Source: Halalkalibacter alkaliphilus (GTDB lineage: Bacteria > Bacillota > Bacilli > Bacillales > Bacillaceae_D). Taken from it: a stretch of 64,000 nt of DNA. Positions 6,684-17,005 of this stretch are shown here, piece by piece; the stretch's first letter is position 1, and the number at the start of each line of letters is the position of its first letter. Where the stretch lies: positions 96,882 to 160,881 of the forward strand of contig NZ_JAKRYL010000013.1 in assembly GCF_023555415.1 (NCBI RefSeq), read 5' to 3'. The notes under the pieces were generated by a model, which searched no databases, was not told the origin of the DNA, and saw only the letters and a program-made list of their open reading frames with translations. The translations under genes and the position numbers were made by a program.

Positions 6684-9559
6684 GCGAACATGTTGTCTAC
6701 GGTACACATGTAAAGGACGTTGCCGATCAAGAAAGATTAGAACATGCGTTTAAGCTTACAAAAGAGAAAAGTACCGTTTTCTATGTGCTGCCATCTCAGA
6801 TGTGGTTGCAAGAAGCACGAAGAAAAAGGCCGGGGTTGCTCATTACTACTTTTGACGATATTGCCAGCTTCATTTTAAAACAAACAAATATTTCTTATAT
6901 TTCCTTGTCAGAGGAAGAACGAACTCTTTTCTTTCTCCAATTTGTACGAGGCGAGGTAACGTTTCGTGGTGAGGAGGTCGTCTCAGGAAAGGCTCGTGCT
7001 TATGCTGACACTTATGGACAATTGAAGCGCCTAGGGTTGAACGTAACAGATATTCCACAATCACTTATGCCAATCAGTGATCTATTTCAAAAGTATGAAG
7101 ACCGTGTCGTTCTAGATAGAACCATGTTTGACCCAGAAAATATAATTTTGCATGCAATCCAGCAATTAAAAAAAGTTCCTAATCAAATAGAAATATCATC
7201 CATTGTAATTGATGGATACTATGATTTTAGTCCTCTTCAAATGTTGTTCATAGAAGCCTTAAAGCTAGCAGGGATTTCGGTAACAGTCTTTGTTCCGAAT
7301 CATCCTCACTTTCATATTGTTGAACAGACTGTAAAGGAGCTTTTGTCGATTGGTTTTATCGACAAGAGAGTAAGCAGGGAAGAGACGACTGTAAATGTAG
7401 AGCAAAGAAAATTAATCCCTGCCTCTACGAACGAAGAACAGTGGCGTGGAGTGATGGAAGACATTCGATTGTCTGATCTAGCCTATGATCAAATGGGGAT
7501 TTTGGTCGTTGATGAAAGAAATGGTATGAATGATGTGACGAAATACGCGGATATGTATGATGTACCTCTGAATAAAGCAAAAAAACGCAAACTGTCTACA
7601 ACGTCTAGCCATGCATTTTTGCAAACTGCTTTAAGAAATACAACGGTCCCTACTTCAAAATGGGAACAGCTTCCGCTAGTGGAACAAGTTTTACGTCTCT
7701 ATCAAGTGAGCGGATTAGAATTTGCGAAACAAAAGCAGACCTTTTTACAAACGGGTGAGTGGTTTAAAAAGGAACATCAAGATCTGTTTGAGACCATTAC
7801 TCAACTTCAGTGGAAAAAAAGTGAACGGTTTATCGATTATATTCGCCAATTGCGTAACGTAATTGATAGGTTGCCATTTTTCACATACTGGGAAGAGCAA
7901 TTCAACTTAATGGAAGATGTTGGTAAGTTGAAGGAGGTTGCAGGGGAATACAAAGCTTTAAAGAAATTGGCTGAACACCTTTATCAATACGAGATGTTAC
8001 TCCATGATAAAGGGTTAGAAAGCTTAATGATGACTCATGATTTATTTGTTGAATGGATTCATAAGCTTGGGGAAAGTTTGCAGCTTTTTGAAGAGAGAGC
8101 TGCTAAGCGAGGAATTTCCATTTATACTTGGCGAGATGTGAGTTTGTTTTGCGGAGAAAAACTGTTTGTTGTTGGAATGAATGAAGGCTCGTTTCCGGCT
8201 CCTCACCATTTAAGTGGCTATGTTCATGAACGAGACATACTTGGGAGCGCCGTTCGCTTTAGTCCACCGACAGGAGAGCACTTCCGTTTAAAACAGCAAG
8301 CGTATTTTGAACAATTGCGTTATGTTGCAAAATCGATAACATTCACGTATGTAAAAGGTATAGATGCGAACCATCCGTTATTACCATCCACGTTACTAGA
8401 AGATATGGAAGAATCTAAAAATTGGACTTGGGAGAATAGGATGGGAAGTGAGAGTGCCTTCACTTCTGAAGATCAAATAGAGAAAATTGCCTATCATGTT
8501 GGAAAAGGATGCTTAGTAGAAGGTATTCCAGATAAGGTGAAAGAGATAACAAAAAGACTTGCACATTTAGAAAAAGGAAATGAGCCGATTTCACTTTATC
8601 AAGGTCAATCCGTAAAACCCGTTGTCTCTGTCACTGCTCTTGAAAGTTATGCAAGATGCCCGTTTCGTTACGGAATGGAAAGAGTGTTACAAGTTCCTGA
8701 ACCACAAGCAATTCAAGAGCAAGTCTCCCCACTTGATATTGGAGATTTAATGCATTCCATTATCGAAGAAATTTATAAGGAATTAAAGGCTGTTGGTCAA
8801 TCTTTTGCTGCATTAAGAGAAGTGATTTCACATATTCCAGAACGAATAGATGAACTCTTTGAAGAAAAATGGGAGCAAATTGAAAAACAAAGCCCCGAAA
8901 TATCTCGTTTTGACTTACAAATAACAAAACAACAATGGCAAAAACGGCTACGACGTTGGTGGCAGGCAGAGCGAAAGCATTTCTTTGATAATGCCGACCT
9001 TGAACAAATGCAAATTATGGCAATAGAAAAGCCAATCCGGTTTGAATTACCGTTATCAAATGACAAAACATTGGTACTAACAGGGAAAGCCGATCGAATT
9101 GACCGTTTAAATAATGCGATCGTTGTTTATGATTATAAATCAGGTCAAGCGAGTGTAAAGATGGAAGATGTCCAATCCGGGTTAAAGCTACAGCTGCCTT
9201 TATATGCTTTTGCGATTCGTGAGGAGATCGAGCGGTTAGAAGAAAAGGTGGTACAAGCTGACGGTGCAACCTACATATCCCTTAAAGAGCCTAGCAAGAG
9301 GGCAGGAAATGGGATGTGGCGAACAGAGCATGTAGGTAAATCATCGAGATACAAAGTATCTTCATTTTGTCGTAATCGAGAAGATGAATTAGGAACAGAG
9401 CAATTTCTTATTGATCATCAGCTTAAGGAGCGTATAACTGAAATTTGGGAAGGGATGCAAACGAACTTTCCAGTAGAACCGCTTGAATGCTCATCATTTT
9501 GTTCATACCGAACGATCTGTCGGGTAACGGATGAAAAGCGAGAGCAAGCAAAAAGGTAA
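6680..9559 (+). CDS. AddB-like PD-(D/E)XK nuclease, lacking N-terminal P-loop
   Basis: The 959-residue product resembles the AddB/RexB class: an inactive-looking helicase fold followed by a RecB-type nuclease. The nuclease residues are visible in GKADRID (about 802-808) and YDYKSG (about 816-821). A Cys in ARCPFRYGMERVL (near 659) and a C-x3-C-x5-C group near the C terminus (about 937-947) form a likely Fe-S staple; canonical AddB usually has C-x2-C-x5-C. Canonical Bacillus AddB is about 1,160 residues and starts with a P-loop; this protein has neither. It overlaps the upstream gene by 4 bp and precedes an AddA-like helicase. It probably forms a heterodimer that processes DNA ends, perhaps as a second AddAB-type system. 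Confidence 0.8.
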   Translation: MSEHVVYGTHVKDVADQERLEHAFKLTKEKSTVFYVLPSQMWLQEARRKRPGLLITTFDDIASFILKQTNISYISLSEEERTLFFLQFVRGEVTFRGEEVVSGKARAYADTYGQLKRLGLNVTDIPQSLMPISDLFQKYEDRVVLDRTMFDPENIILHAIQQLKKVPNQIEISSIVIDGYYDFSPLQMLFIEALKLAGISVTVFVPNHPHFHIVEQTVKELLSIGFIDKRVSREETTVNVEQRKLIPASTNEEQWRGVMEDIRLSDLAYDQMGILVVDERNGMNDVTKYADMYDVPLNKAKKRKLSTTSSHAFLQTALRNTTVPTSKWEQLPLVEQVLRLYQVSGLEFAKQKQTFLQTGEWFKKEHQDLFETITQLQWKKSERFIDYIRQLRNVIDRLPFFTYWEEQFNLMEDVGKLKEVAGEYKALKKLAEHLYQYEMLLHDKGLESLMMTHDLFVEWIHKLGESLQLFEERAAKRGISIYTWRDVSLFCGEKLFVVGMNEGSFPAPHHLSGYVHERDILGSAVRFSPPTGEHFRLKQQAYFEQLRYVAKSITFTYVKGIDANHPLLPSTLLEDMEESKNWTWENRMGSESAFTSEDQIEKIAYHVGKGCLVEGIPDKVKEITKRLAHLEKGNEPISLYQGQSVKPVVSVTALESYARCPFRYGMERVLQVPEPQAIQEQVSPLDIGDLMHSIIEEIYKELKAVGQSFAALREVISHIPERIDELFEEKWEQIEKQSPEISRFDLQITKQQWQKRLRRWWQAERKHFFDNADLEQMQIMAIEKPIRFELPLSNDKTLVLTGKADRIDRLNNAIVVYDYKSGQASVKMEDVQSGLKLQLPLYAFAIREEIERLEEKVVQADGATYISLKEPSKRAGNGMWRTEHVGKSSRYKVSSFCRNREDELGTEQFLIDHQLKERITEIWEGMQTNFPVEPLECSSFCSYRTICRVTDEKREQAKR

Positions 9560-9590
9560 CGAATATAAGAAAGAGAGGGGGATTTATATT

Positions 9591-12500
9591 ATGAAATTTA
9601 ATGATGCTCAATTACAGGCGATAACGAGTGAGAAAGCATTAATCTTAGTTTCAGCTGGAGCAGGTTCAGGGAAAACTCGCGTATTAACAGAACGGTTTAT
9701 TCATTTATGTGAACTTCGTTTAAAGCACCCTGACCATCCTGTTGGGGCTACTGTTGATGAGCTCGCTGCGATTACATTTACAGAAAAGGCAGCTAGAGAA
9801 ATGAAGGACCGAATTCGAAAAAGATTGGCAGAAAAAGAAAGGGAAGCAAAAGAGGAGCTTGAGCAGTTATTTTGGATCGAACAAAAGGAAGCAATGGAGC
9901 GTGCCAATATATCCACTTTCCATAGCTTTTGTCAACGGTTGCTTTCTCAACATGCGATGGCAGCAGATTTAGTTCCGCAAAGTCGTGTTATTGATGATGT
10001 AGAAGCACGTAGACGTAAACGGCTGATTATGACAAAGCTTTTGGAAGAGCGAGCATTTCATGAAACGGCATGGCCTTTTCTTCGAATTATGAGTAAGAAC
10101 CAATTGTTTGAATTAATTGAGCAAGTACACAATGACATTCGAGAATTTGTTGTAGGAGAAGAAGCTGTCGCCTCCTTAAAGGTGGAAAAAATGCTTGAAG
10201 CGCAAAGGAAAGCAAAGCTACAAGAACAAGTCAGCTTAGTTCAAGAGTTTCACATAAATGCTATAAACTGTATTCGTGATTTTCCGCCACCGGACGACCT
10301 TACGAAAGCTCAAAGAGGTCATGTAGAGAAGGTTACTGCTGGTTTTGAAACTCTACCTAATCCAAATAATCCAAATGCGTATGTGGAGGCAATAAGTGAA
10401 ATTATGCCTTCAAGATCAGATAAGCGCTGGAATGAAAAAGCTCCAGCACTTTTTGAGCTCCATACAAAGCACTGGAAGCCATTAAAAGATTGTTGGAGTG
10501 AAATAGGTGGAGAAGCAGCTACTAGTGAAGAGACAAAGGTATTATTAGAGAAATTTATCATTCTTCTAAAAGAGTTTTCAATTCGATATGACCATGAAAA
10601 GAAAATGGCAGGAGTTCTTGATTTTTCTGATTTGCAGCAAAAAGCAGTAGCACTACTTGAAAATAAGTCTATTAAAGAAGCTTGTCAGAAACAATTTCGC
10701 CATATTATGGTCGATGAATTTCAGGATACAAATAAACTGCAGCTTGAAATGTTAGAGCGAATTGACCCGCAGTTTCAATTTATTGTAGGAGATCAGAAGC
10801 AATCGATATACCGGTTCCGGGGAGCAGATGTTTCTTTAATGAATGCACGAGAGGAACTTGCTGAGACAAGAAATGATGGAGAAGTCATTCTAATGAATGA
10901 AAATTATCGGACGACGGCTCCAGTTATTGAAGCTGTAAATGAACTTTTCTCTAGTGCGATGGTGCAGGAACGGAAGAAACCGTATGAAACGGTCTATGCT
11001 CCACTTCAAGCTAATCGTTCTGGTCAATTTGAAGAGGAAAAAAGGGTGGAGCTCATTACTCTAGGAGAGATTGAAGAACAAGATTTATCGCCCTATGACG
11101 TGTTAGCCAATCGAATTGTTGAGATGGTTGAAACGAAGGCGCCTTCTGTTTATAGTGGTGAAAAATGGACAGAGCCTCGTTTTGGAGATATAGCTATCTT
11201 AATTCCGGCCCGCTCTCACCTTCTTTCTTTAGAGAGATCTCTCATAAATAAAGGAATACCTTATGTCGTAAGTGGTGGTGTAGGATTCTATGAAAGGCAA
11301 GAGGTTCTAGATTACATAACGCTGTTAAGGTGGTTAAATCGTCCTTTTGAAGAGTTGCACTTATTAGCTGTGCTGAGAAGTCCGATGTGTGGTCTTACTG
11401 TCAATGATTTCTTGCTACTAAAACAACAAGTAGAAGAAACAGAGCCGCTATATCAGCTAATTTATGATGAATCTCACCCTGCATATGGACAATTACCTGA
11501 AACGATTCAAGCAGCATGTAAAGTTGTCCGAAAATGGCTGTATCGGTGGACCCCTTTTCGAACTGAACAGTCGTTAGATCATACATTAAGCTCAATCTTT
11601 ATAGAGACAGGCTTGCATACTACACTTATGCTTCAAGCGAATGGTTTACAAAAAGTACGAAATGTAGAGAAGCTTATTCAAACGATTTTAGAAAGCCAAA
11701 AAAGCGATCTAGAAACGATCTTAGTGGAGTTAGACGAGCGTATTATTTTAAGTGAAAAAGAAGGAGAATCGGAAGTCGAACGTGTAGATGGGGATCTTGT
11801 GCAAATTATGACAGTACATGCTTCTAAAGGATTAGAGTTTCCTATTGTTTGTTTACCTCAGTTAGAGAGATCTGTTCAAGGTGATAAAGGAAGCATACGT
11901 TTCCATCCTGAACTAGGTATCGTCATGAATCTTGAAGAAGAAGCAACAGAGCTTGAAGGCGAAAAAACAGTGTACCAAACGCCAGGCTTTTCTGTTGTAA
12001 AGGATCAAGCGAACTTAGAAGCAAGAGAAGAGGCAAAGCGGTTGTTTTATGTAGCGATGACTCGAGCACGTGACTACCTATATATGATGGGAGAAGAATC
12101 TAATACATCTTATACATGGCTTTCATTAACGGAAACTGCTTTAGAAGAGACAAGTCTATCTGAGAAGGTCACTCAAATAGATGAATGTAAGGAGCAGGCA
12201 CAGATATTAAGAAAGTCAGAATCTTATTCGATTCCAAAGGTGATAGAGGCTCCGAGTATACCGCTCACGTTATCTGTATCGGAAGTGATGCTTTTTATAA
12301 AAGATCCCGTTGCTTATTTTTATCGCTATGTCGTTGGTCTTCCGGATACAACAATAGGCGATCAAAGTGAAATGGTCACAGAAGAAACCTCTTCGGTTCC
12401 TATCGACTCGTCCAAACTTGGAACACTTGTTCATCGAGCATGTGAATTACGAGATAATGGATTAACGAACGAAGCAGCGATTAGAGAAGCTGTTCGTGAA

Positions 12501-12971
12501 GAAGAAGAGCAATGGACCAACATGTCTATGTATGAGCACGAAATGAATATACTCATGAATAGTTATACTGATGAAGTTAAACAGGGCCTTGGAGAGACTA
12601 TAGAAACAGAATGGCCGTTTGTTACTTCGATTGAAGGTGTAGATATTATCGGAGAAATTGATAAAGTGACGAGAAGGAATAGTGGATATCATATTATTGA
12701 TTTTAAAACAAATAAGATCTTTCAATCAGGAAGTGAATTAGTAGATCTCTACTGGTCACAGCTTTATTTATATAAATTAGCTTACGAGCAAGAATCAGGT
12801 CAATCGATTGAGACGATGTCTTTATTCGTCTTTCGAGACAAAGAAAAACCTCTCCACACGATTAGAAAGAACGTAGAGGAAGAAGAGGCAGTACGAAAAG
12901 CAATACGAGCGATACGTACACTTCGTACAAAACAAGCGAAAAAAACAGAGTATGAGGCGTTTACTCTATAG
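9591..12971 (+). CDS. AddA-like UvrD-family helicase with C-terminal nuclease
   Basis: The 1,126-residue product is a superfamily 1A helicase with all motifs: S-A-G-A-G-S-G-K-T (21-29), TFTEKAAREM, VDEFQDTN (about 373), GDQKQSIYRFRGAD, NYRTT, VHASKGLEFPIV and YVAMTRARDYLY. A RecB-type nuclease follows (GEIDK and IIDFKTNK, about 1022-1042). This domain order is that of AddA/RexA. I chose the ATG after a GAGAGGGG site; an in-frame ATG 60 nt upstream lies inside the preceding gene and lacks a site. It is shorter than canonical AddA. With the AddB-like partner it should unwind and cut duplex ends. Confidence 0.85.
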   Translation: MKFNDAQLQAITSEKALILVSAGAGSGKTRVLTERFIHLCELRLKHPDHPVGATVDELAAITFTEKAAREMKDRIRKRLAEKEREAKEELEQLFWIEQKEAMERANISTFHSFCQRLLSQHAMAADLVPQSRVIDDVEARRRKRLIMTKLLEERAFHETAWPFLRIMSKNQLFELIEQVHNDIREFVVGEEAVASLKVEKMLEAQRKAKLQEQVSLVQEFHINAINCIRDFPPPDDLTKAQRGHVEKVTAGFETLPNPNNPNAYVEAISEIMPSRSDKRWNEKAPALFELHTKHWKPLKDCWSEIGGEAATSEETKVLLEKFIILLKEFSIRYDHEKKMAGVLDFSDLQQKAVALLENKSIKEACQKQFRHIMVDEFQDTNKLQLEMLERIDPQFQFIVGDQKQSIYRFRGADVSLMNAREELAETRNDGEVILMNENYRTTAPVIEAVNELFSSAMVQERKKPYETVYAPLQANRSGQFEEEKRVELITLGEIEEQDLSPYDVLANRIVEMVETKAPSVYSGEKWTEPRFGDIAILIPARSHLLSLERSLINKGIPYVVSGGVGFYERQEVLDYITLLRWLNRPFEELHLLAVLRSPMCGLTVNDFLLLKQQVEETEPLYQLIYDESHPAYGQLPETIQAACKVVRKWLYRWTPFRTEQSLDHTLSSIFIETGLHTTLMLQANGLQKVRNVEKLIQTILESQKSDLETILVELDERIILSEKEGESEVERVDGDLVQIMTVHASKGLEFPIVCLPQLERSVQGDKGSIRFHPELGIVMNLEEEATELEGEKTVYQTPGFSVVKDQANLEAREEAKRLFYVAMTRARDYLYMMGEESNTSYTWLSLTETALEETSLSEKVTQIDECKEQAQILRKSESYSIPKVIEAPSIPLTLSVSEVMLFIKDPVAYFYRYVVGLPDTTIGDQSEMVTEETSSVPIDSSKLGTLVHRACELRDNGLTNEAAIREAVREEEEQWTNMSMYEHEMNILMNSYTDEVKQGLGETIETEWPFVTSIEGVDIIGEIDKVTRRNSGYHIIDFKTNKIFQSGSELVDLYWSQLYLYKLAYEQESGQSIETMSLFVFRDKEKPLHTIRKNVEEEEAVRKAIRAIRTLRTKQAKKTEYEAFTL

Positions 12972-12978
12972 AAAAAAG

Positions 12979-13018
12979 AAGGGTGACTCAAGAGGTATGA
13001 CCTTTTGAGTCACCCCTT
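12979..13018 (+). terminator. Terminator after the AddAB-like operon
   Basis: A long near-perfect stem (GGTGACTCAA...TTGAGTCACC, extended by AGAGGT/ACCTTT) with a short ATG loop. No long T run follows. It belongs to the recurrent -CTCAAAAGG- hairpin family described under findings. Confidence 0.75.
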
Positions 13019-13213
13019 CCTTATTGATGAAAATGTATAACAATATATGTATTTTATTAAGGATATAACCGCAAGAGAATGGTAAAAGAATAGAAAATAT
13101 AAGACAATAAAACTATTTCTTATTTCCTATATTTATAGATTATTCTATAATGAAATTATGATATGATGAAAAAAAAGCTCAAAATAAGTCGAAGGTATAT
13201 AGAGGTGAATGGC

Positions 13214-15238
13214 TTGATAAATGCAGAATATTTAGATGTTTTTCTTGATGAGAGTCAAGAGCATCTACAAGCGATAAATGATAATCTTCTACGGCTTGAA
13301 CAAGACCCAAATGATTTATCGATTGTCGGAGAAGTATTCAGGTCAGCCCACACACTTAAAGGAATGGCTGCAACTATGGGGTTCGAGGATTTGGCTCATT
13401 TGACGCATAAAATGGAAAATATTCTAGATCTCATACGGAATGAAAAGCTTGAAGCCGCGTCTACTGTTTTAGATGTAGTATTTATGGCAGTAGATGATCT
13501 CGAAGCAATGGTAACCGATATTGCTAGTGGGGGAGACGGTAAGCGGGATGTGAAAGAAGTTGTATCACAGCTTGAGCGAATTGAGAAAGGGGAAGCCCTT
13601 CAAATATCGGAAAGCGATATCGTTTTAACGAAAGACGATCAGAACGACACTACTAATCTAGTAGAAGAATATGATGAATTTGAGTCGACAGTTCTTGAGG
13701 AATCAATGGAACAAGGCTATACTACATACCAAATTAAAGTAACAATAGACGAAAATGCTATGTTAAAAGCTGCTCGTGTATTTATGGTATTTGATGTGCT
13801 GGAACAAGTTGGAGAAGTGATTAAATCAACTCCTTCAGCTGAAGATCTAGAGGCAGAAAATTTCAATGAATATTTTTTGGTTACATTAATTTCCAAAATG
13901 GATGGCGATGAAATTAAACAGCGGATCTTAAAAGTTTCTGAGATAACGAATGTCTTTGTTCAACCATTTAATGTAAAGACATTATTACCTGCACAGAAGG
14001 TTGATAAATCCATTTCAGAACTCAAAGTTGAAGCAGATGAACCTAAAAAGGTCCAAGAAGTGGAGAAACCAAAAACTGTTCAAACAGAGGTAAATAAAAC
14101 GATACGAGTAAATATTGAGCGTTTAGATGTATTAATGAATTTGTTTGAAGAACTTGTGATTGATCGTGGCAGGCTTGAACAGATTGCGAGTGAGCTTCAA
14201 AATACCGAATTAAATGAAACGGTAGAAAGAATGTCGCGAATTTCTGGTGACCTTCAAGAAATTATTCTAAATATGAGAATGATGCCAGTAGAACAAGTCT
14301 TTAATCGCTTCCCTCGTATGGTACGTAACTTATCAAAAGATTTACATAAAAAAGTAAAGCTGGAGATTCTCGGTGCAGAAACAGAACTTGATCGAACCAT
14401 AATTGATGAGATTGGTGATCCTCTCGTTCACTTATTGAGAAATTCAATTGACCATGGAATTGAAACACCTGATAAACGTGTTGCTGCTGGTAAGTCAGAA
14501 GAAGGGAAAGTTACTTTAAAGGCATATCATAGCGGGAACAATGTTTTTATTGAGATTGAAGATGACGGAGCAGGAATTGACCGGGATAAAGTTTTGACAA
14601 AGGCTTTAACTAATGGAGTTGTAACTGAAGAAGAAGCAGCGAAATTAACAGACCAACAAGTCTATGGGTTGCTCTTTGCTTCTGGATTCTCGACTGCTGA
14701 GAAAGTAACTGATGTCTCAGGACGTGGAGTAGGTCTTGATGTCGTTCGCAATACGTTCGAATCATTAGGAGGGGTTGTAACAGTAAACTCTGAGCTAGGA
14801 CGAGGATCTGTCTTTTCAATCCAATTGCCGCTAACATTATCGATTATTGATGTCATGCTTATTGAAGTGAAAGATGAAACATATGCAATCCCACTAACAT
14901 CAATTGTAGAAACAGCAATTGTGAACAAAAGTGACGTATATAGTGTTCACAATCAAAAAGTGATCGACTTTAGAGGGAAAGTAGTTCCACTTATTTTCTT
15001 AAAAGATATCTTTGAAGTTCCAGGTGAACATAGACAGGAAGAGTTTTACTCCTTAGTTATTGTCAACAAAGGTGATAAGATAGCAGGTCTAGTTGTTGAT
15101 TCCTTAATTGGTCAGCATGACATTGTCCTTAAATCACTAGGAAATTACTTAAAAGAAGTCTTTGCAATTTCAGGTGCAACGATATTAGGGAATGGTCAAG
15201 TTGCTCTAATCGTTGATACAAATGCATTGATTAAGTAA
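13214..15238 (+). CDS. cheA: Chemotaxis histidine kinase CheA
   Basis: The 674-residue CheA has an Hpt domain with phosphorylated His46 in SAHTLKGMAATMGF, a CheY/CheB-binding P2 region, the dimerisation helices, an HATPase domain (N box HLLRNSIDHGIE near 405, G1 box DDGAGID near 450) and a C-terminal CheW-like domain (about 535-670). It autophosphorylates and passes phosphate to CheY. I chose the TTG at 13214, which follows GAGGTGA at good spacing and gives the B. subtilis-like N terminus and length; the upstream ATG at 13163 has no site. A TATAAT lies at 13146-13151. It is followed by cheW and cheY, away from any flagellar genes in view. Confidence 0.94.
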   Translation: MINAEYLDVFLDESQEHLQAINDNLLRLEQDPNDLSIVGEVFRSAHTLKGMAATMGFEDLAHLTHKMENILDLIRNEKLEAASTVLDVVFMAVDDLEAMVTDIASGGDGKRDVKEVVSQLERIEKGEALQISESDIVLTKDDQNDTTNLVEEYDEFESTVLEESMEQGYTTYQIKVTIDENAMLKAARVFMVFDVLEQVGEVIKSTPSAEDLEAENFNEYFLVTLISKMDGDEIKQRILKVSEITNVFVQPFNVKTLLPAQKVDKSISELKVEADEPKKVQEVEKPKTVQTEVNKTIRVNIERLDVLMNLFEELVIDRGRLEQIASELQNTELNETVERMSRISGDLQEIILNMRMMPVEQVFNRFPRMVRNLSKDLHKKVKLEILGAETELDRTIIDEIGDPLVHLLRNSIDHGIETPDKRVAAGKSEEGKVTLKAYHSGNNVFIEIEDDGAGIDRDKVLTKALTNGVVTEEEAAKLTDQQVYGLLFASGFSTAEKVTDVSGRGVGLDVVRNTFESLGGVVTVNSELGRGSVFSIQLPLTLSIIDVMLIEVKDETYAIPLTSIVETAIVNKSDVYSVHNQKVIDFRGKVVPLIFLKDIFEVPGEHRQEEFYSLVIVNKGDKIAGLVVDSLIGQHDIVLKSLGNYLKEVFAISGATILGNGQVALIVDTNALIK

Positions 15239-15261
15239 CTTAATGAGGGGAGGTAGCGAAT

Positions 15262-15699
15262 TTGTCCAATGATCCGATTACAGAAGAGTTAAAGGTTATT
15301 GTCTTTCAAATAAAAGATGAAGAATATGCATTAGAAGTGGACTATATCCAATCAATTGAACGGATGCAGCCCGTAACAAGGATCCCAAGTACGTCCCCAT
15401 TTGTTACAGGTGTTATGAATTTAAGGGGAGTAATTACGCCAATTATTAATTTACGTAAGCGTTTTGGAATTGAAGAAAAAGAGTTAGACGAAGCAACTAG
15501 AATTCTTGTTATATCAAAGGACCAGCTTGAATTAGGTTTGATTGTTGACGGTGCAAATGATGTCATTGATATACCGATTGAAAAGATTGAACCGTCACCA
15601 GAAGTAATAGGCGGGATGGAAACGGACTATATACGTGGTGTTGTAAAATTAGATAAACGCCTCTTTACTCTGCTTAATTTAGATAAAATAGTTCAGTAA
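15262..15699 (+). CDS. cheW: Chemotaxis coupling protein CheW
   Basis: A single 145-residue CheW domain that links CheA to methyl-accepting receptors: LKVIVFQIKDEEYALEVDYI at the start, NLRGVITPIINLRKRF in the middle and a closing L-F-T-L-L-N-L-D-K segment. It uses a TTG start behind GGGGAGGT at 8 nt. It lies 23 nt after cheA and 58 nt before cheY, consistent with one operon. Confidence 0.95.
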   Translation: MSNDPITEELKVIVFQIKDEEYALEVDYIQSIERMQPVTRIPSTSPFVTGVMNLRGVITPIINLRKRFGIEEKELDEATRILVISKDQLELGLIVDGANDVIDIPIEKIEPSPEVIGGMETDYIRGVVKLDKRLFTLLNLDKIVQ

Positions 15700-15757
15700 A
15701 CTTACCATACGTATCCTACAATAAATAACTAGTAAAAAAATTAGATGAGGTGATTAT

Positions 15758-16117
15758 ATGGCATCTATACTTATCGTTGATGATGCAGCATTTATGAGAA
15801 TGATGATAAAAGACATTCTTTCAAAAAACGGATTTGAAATAGCTGGTGAAGCGGCAAATGGAGCAGAAGCAGTAGAGAAATTTAAAGAGTTAAGTCCAGA
15901 TTTAGTAACAATGGATATCACAATGCCAGAAATGGATGGAATCCAAGCGTTAAAAAATATTAAACAAATTGATAGTGGAGCCAAAGTGATTATGTGTTCT
16001 GCAATGGGGCAGCAGTCCATGGTTATTGATGCAATTCAATCGGGAGCAAAAGATTTTATCGTGAAGCCGTTTCAAGCAGATCGTGTTCTTGAAGCAATTA
16101 AAAAAGTATTAGGTTAA
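15758..16117 (+). CDS. cheY: Chemotaxis response regulator CheY
   Basis: A stand-alone 119-residue receiver domain. The acidic pocket is VDDAAFMRM near the start, the phosphoacceptor is the Asp in TMDITMPEMDG near residue 54, and KPF near 103 holds the conserved Lys. The sequence is very close to B. subtilis CheY. It would carry the signal from CheA to the flagellar switch. Last gene of the cheAWY unit, with a clear terminator after it. Confidence 0.95.
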   Translation: MASILIVDDAAFMRMMIKDILSKNGFEIAGEAANGAEAVEKFKELSPDLVTMDITMPEMDGIQALKNIKQIDSGAKVIMCSAMGQQSMVIDAIQSGAKDFIVKPFQADRVLEAIKKVLG

Positions 16118-16126
16118 TAGAGCAAC

Positions 16127-16163
16127 CCTGAATTACCGTAATATAGGTAATTCAGGTTTTTTT
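16127..16163 (+). terminator. Terminator after cheY
   Basis: CCTGAATTACC pairs perfectly with GGTAATTCAGG and is followed by seven T. Confidence 0.92.
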
Positions 16164-16321
16164 ATAAATAAGGATTAAATTAGTCAACAGAAGGAAACCT
16201 ATATAATTGATTTAGTATATAATAAAATATTCAGCGGTATAACATATAATATTTCTGTTAGATCATGAAAGAGTTATATAATTTTATCTGTTTATCTTTT
16301 GGTGGAATGGGAGAGAAAAAG

Positions 16322-16981
16322 ATGATAAAGAAGCAATTTGCGGTTATCGGTTTAGGTCGGTTTGGGAGCAGTGTATGTAAAGAACTTTATAAGCTTGGTC
16401 ATCAAGTGTTAGCGATTGATTCAAAGGAAGAAAAAGTAAATGATATGACAAGACATTCAACACATAGTGCCATTGCAAATGGAACAGATGAAAAGGCATT
16501 ACAATCATTAGGTATTCGTAATTTCGATTATGTCATTGTTGCTATTGGTGATGATATTCAGTCAAGTATTTTATGTACGTTATTATTAAAAGAATTTGGT
16601 GTGGCCAATGTGTGGGTAAAAGCGCAGAACTATTATCATGAACGAGTACTTGAAAAAATCGGTGCAGACCGGATTGTCCATCCAGAACAAGATATGGGAA
16701 TAAGAATTGCACAACATCTTACATCAGAAAAAATTGTTGATTACATTGAATTATCTGCAGATTATAGCATAGTGGAGCTAATCGCAACGGATAAAGTAGC
16801 CAATAAATCGCTCATTGATTTAGATGTACGAGCAAAGTATGGGTGTACGATTCTTGGGATCAAGCGAGGAGAGGATATTAATATTGCACCGACGCCAACA
16901 GATCAAATTGAGAAAGGGGATATTTTAATTGTTATTGGACATAAGAATGACTTAAAACGTTTTGAAGACGAGGGAATGTAA
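16322..16981 (+). CDS. ktrC: KtrA/KtrC-type RCK potassium channel regulator
   Basis: The 219-residue product has an RCK_N Rossmann domain (V-I-G-L-G-R-F-G at 8-15, acidic residue in AIDSKEEKV) that binds NAD(H)/ATP, and an RCK_C domain from about residue 135. Length and sequence match B. subtilis KtrC/KtrA, which gate the KtrD/KtrB K+ channels. No channel gene is nearby. Instead a KhtT-like and a KhtU-like gene follow within 25 nt. The ATG at 16322 has GGGAGA at 7 nt; the longer in-frame ATG at 16265 has no site. Confidence 0.85.
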   Translation: MIKKQFAVIGLGRFGSSVCKELYKLGHQVLAIDSKEEKVNDMTRHSTHSAIANGTDEKALQSLGIRNFDYVIVAIGDDIQSSILCTLLLKEFGVANVWVKAQNYYHERVLEKIGADRIVHPEQDMGIRIAQHLTSEKIVDYIELSADYSIVELIATDKVANKSLIDLDVRAKYGCTILGIKRGEDINIAPTPTDQIEKGDILIVIGHKNDLKRFEDEGM

Positions 16982-17005
16982 AGACGCGATAAGGAGGGAG
17001 TCAAA

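Noticed and set aside
13163..13213. Longer CheA start at ATG 13163
   Set aside because: No ribosome binding site and a basic N-terminal extension not seen in CheA; TTG 13214 fits site, length and family.
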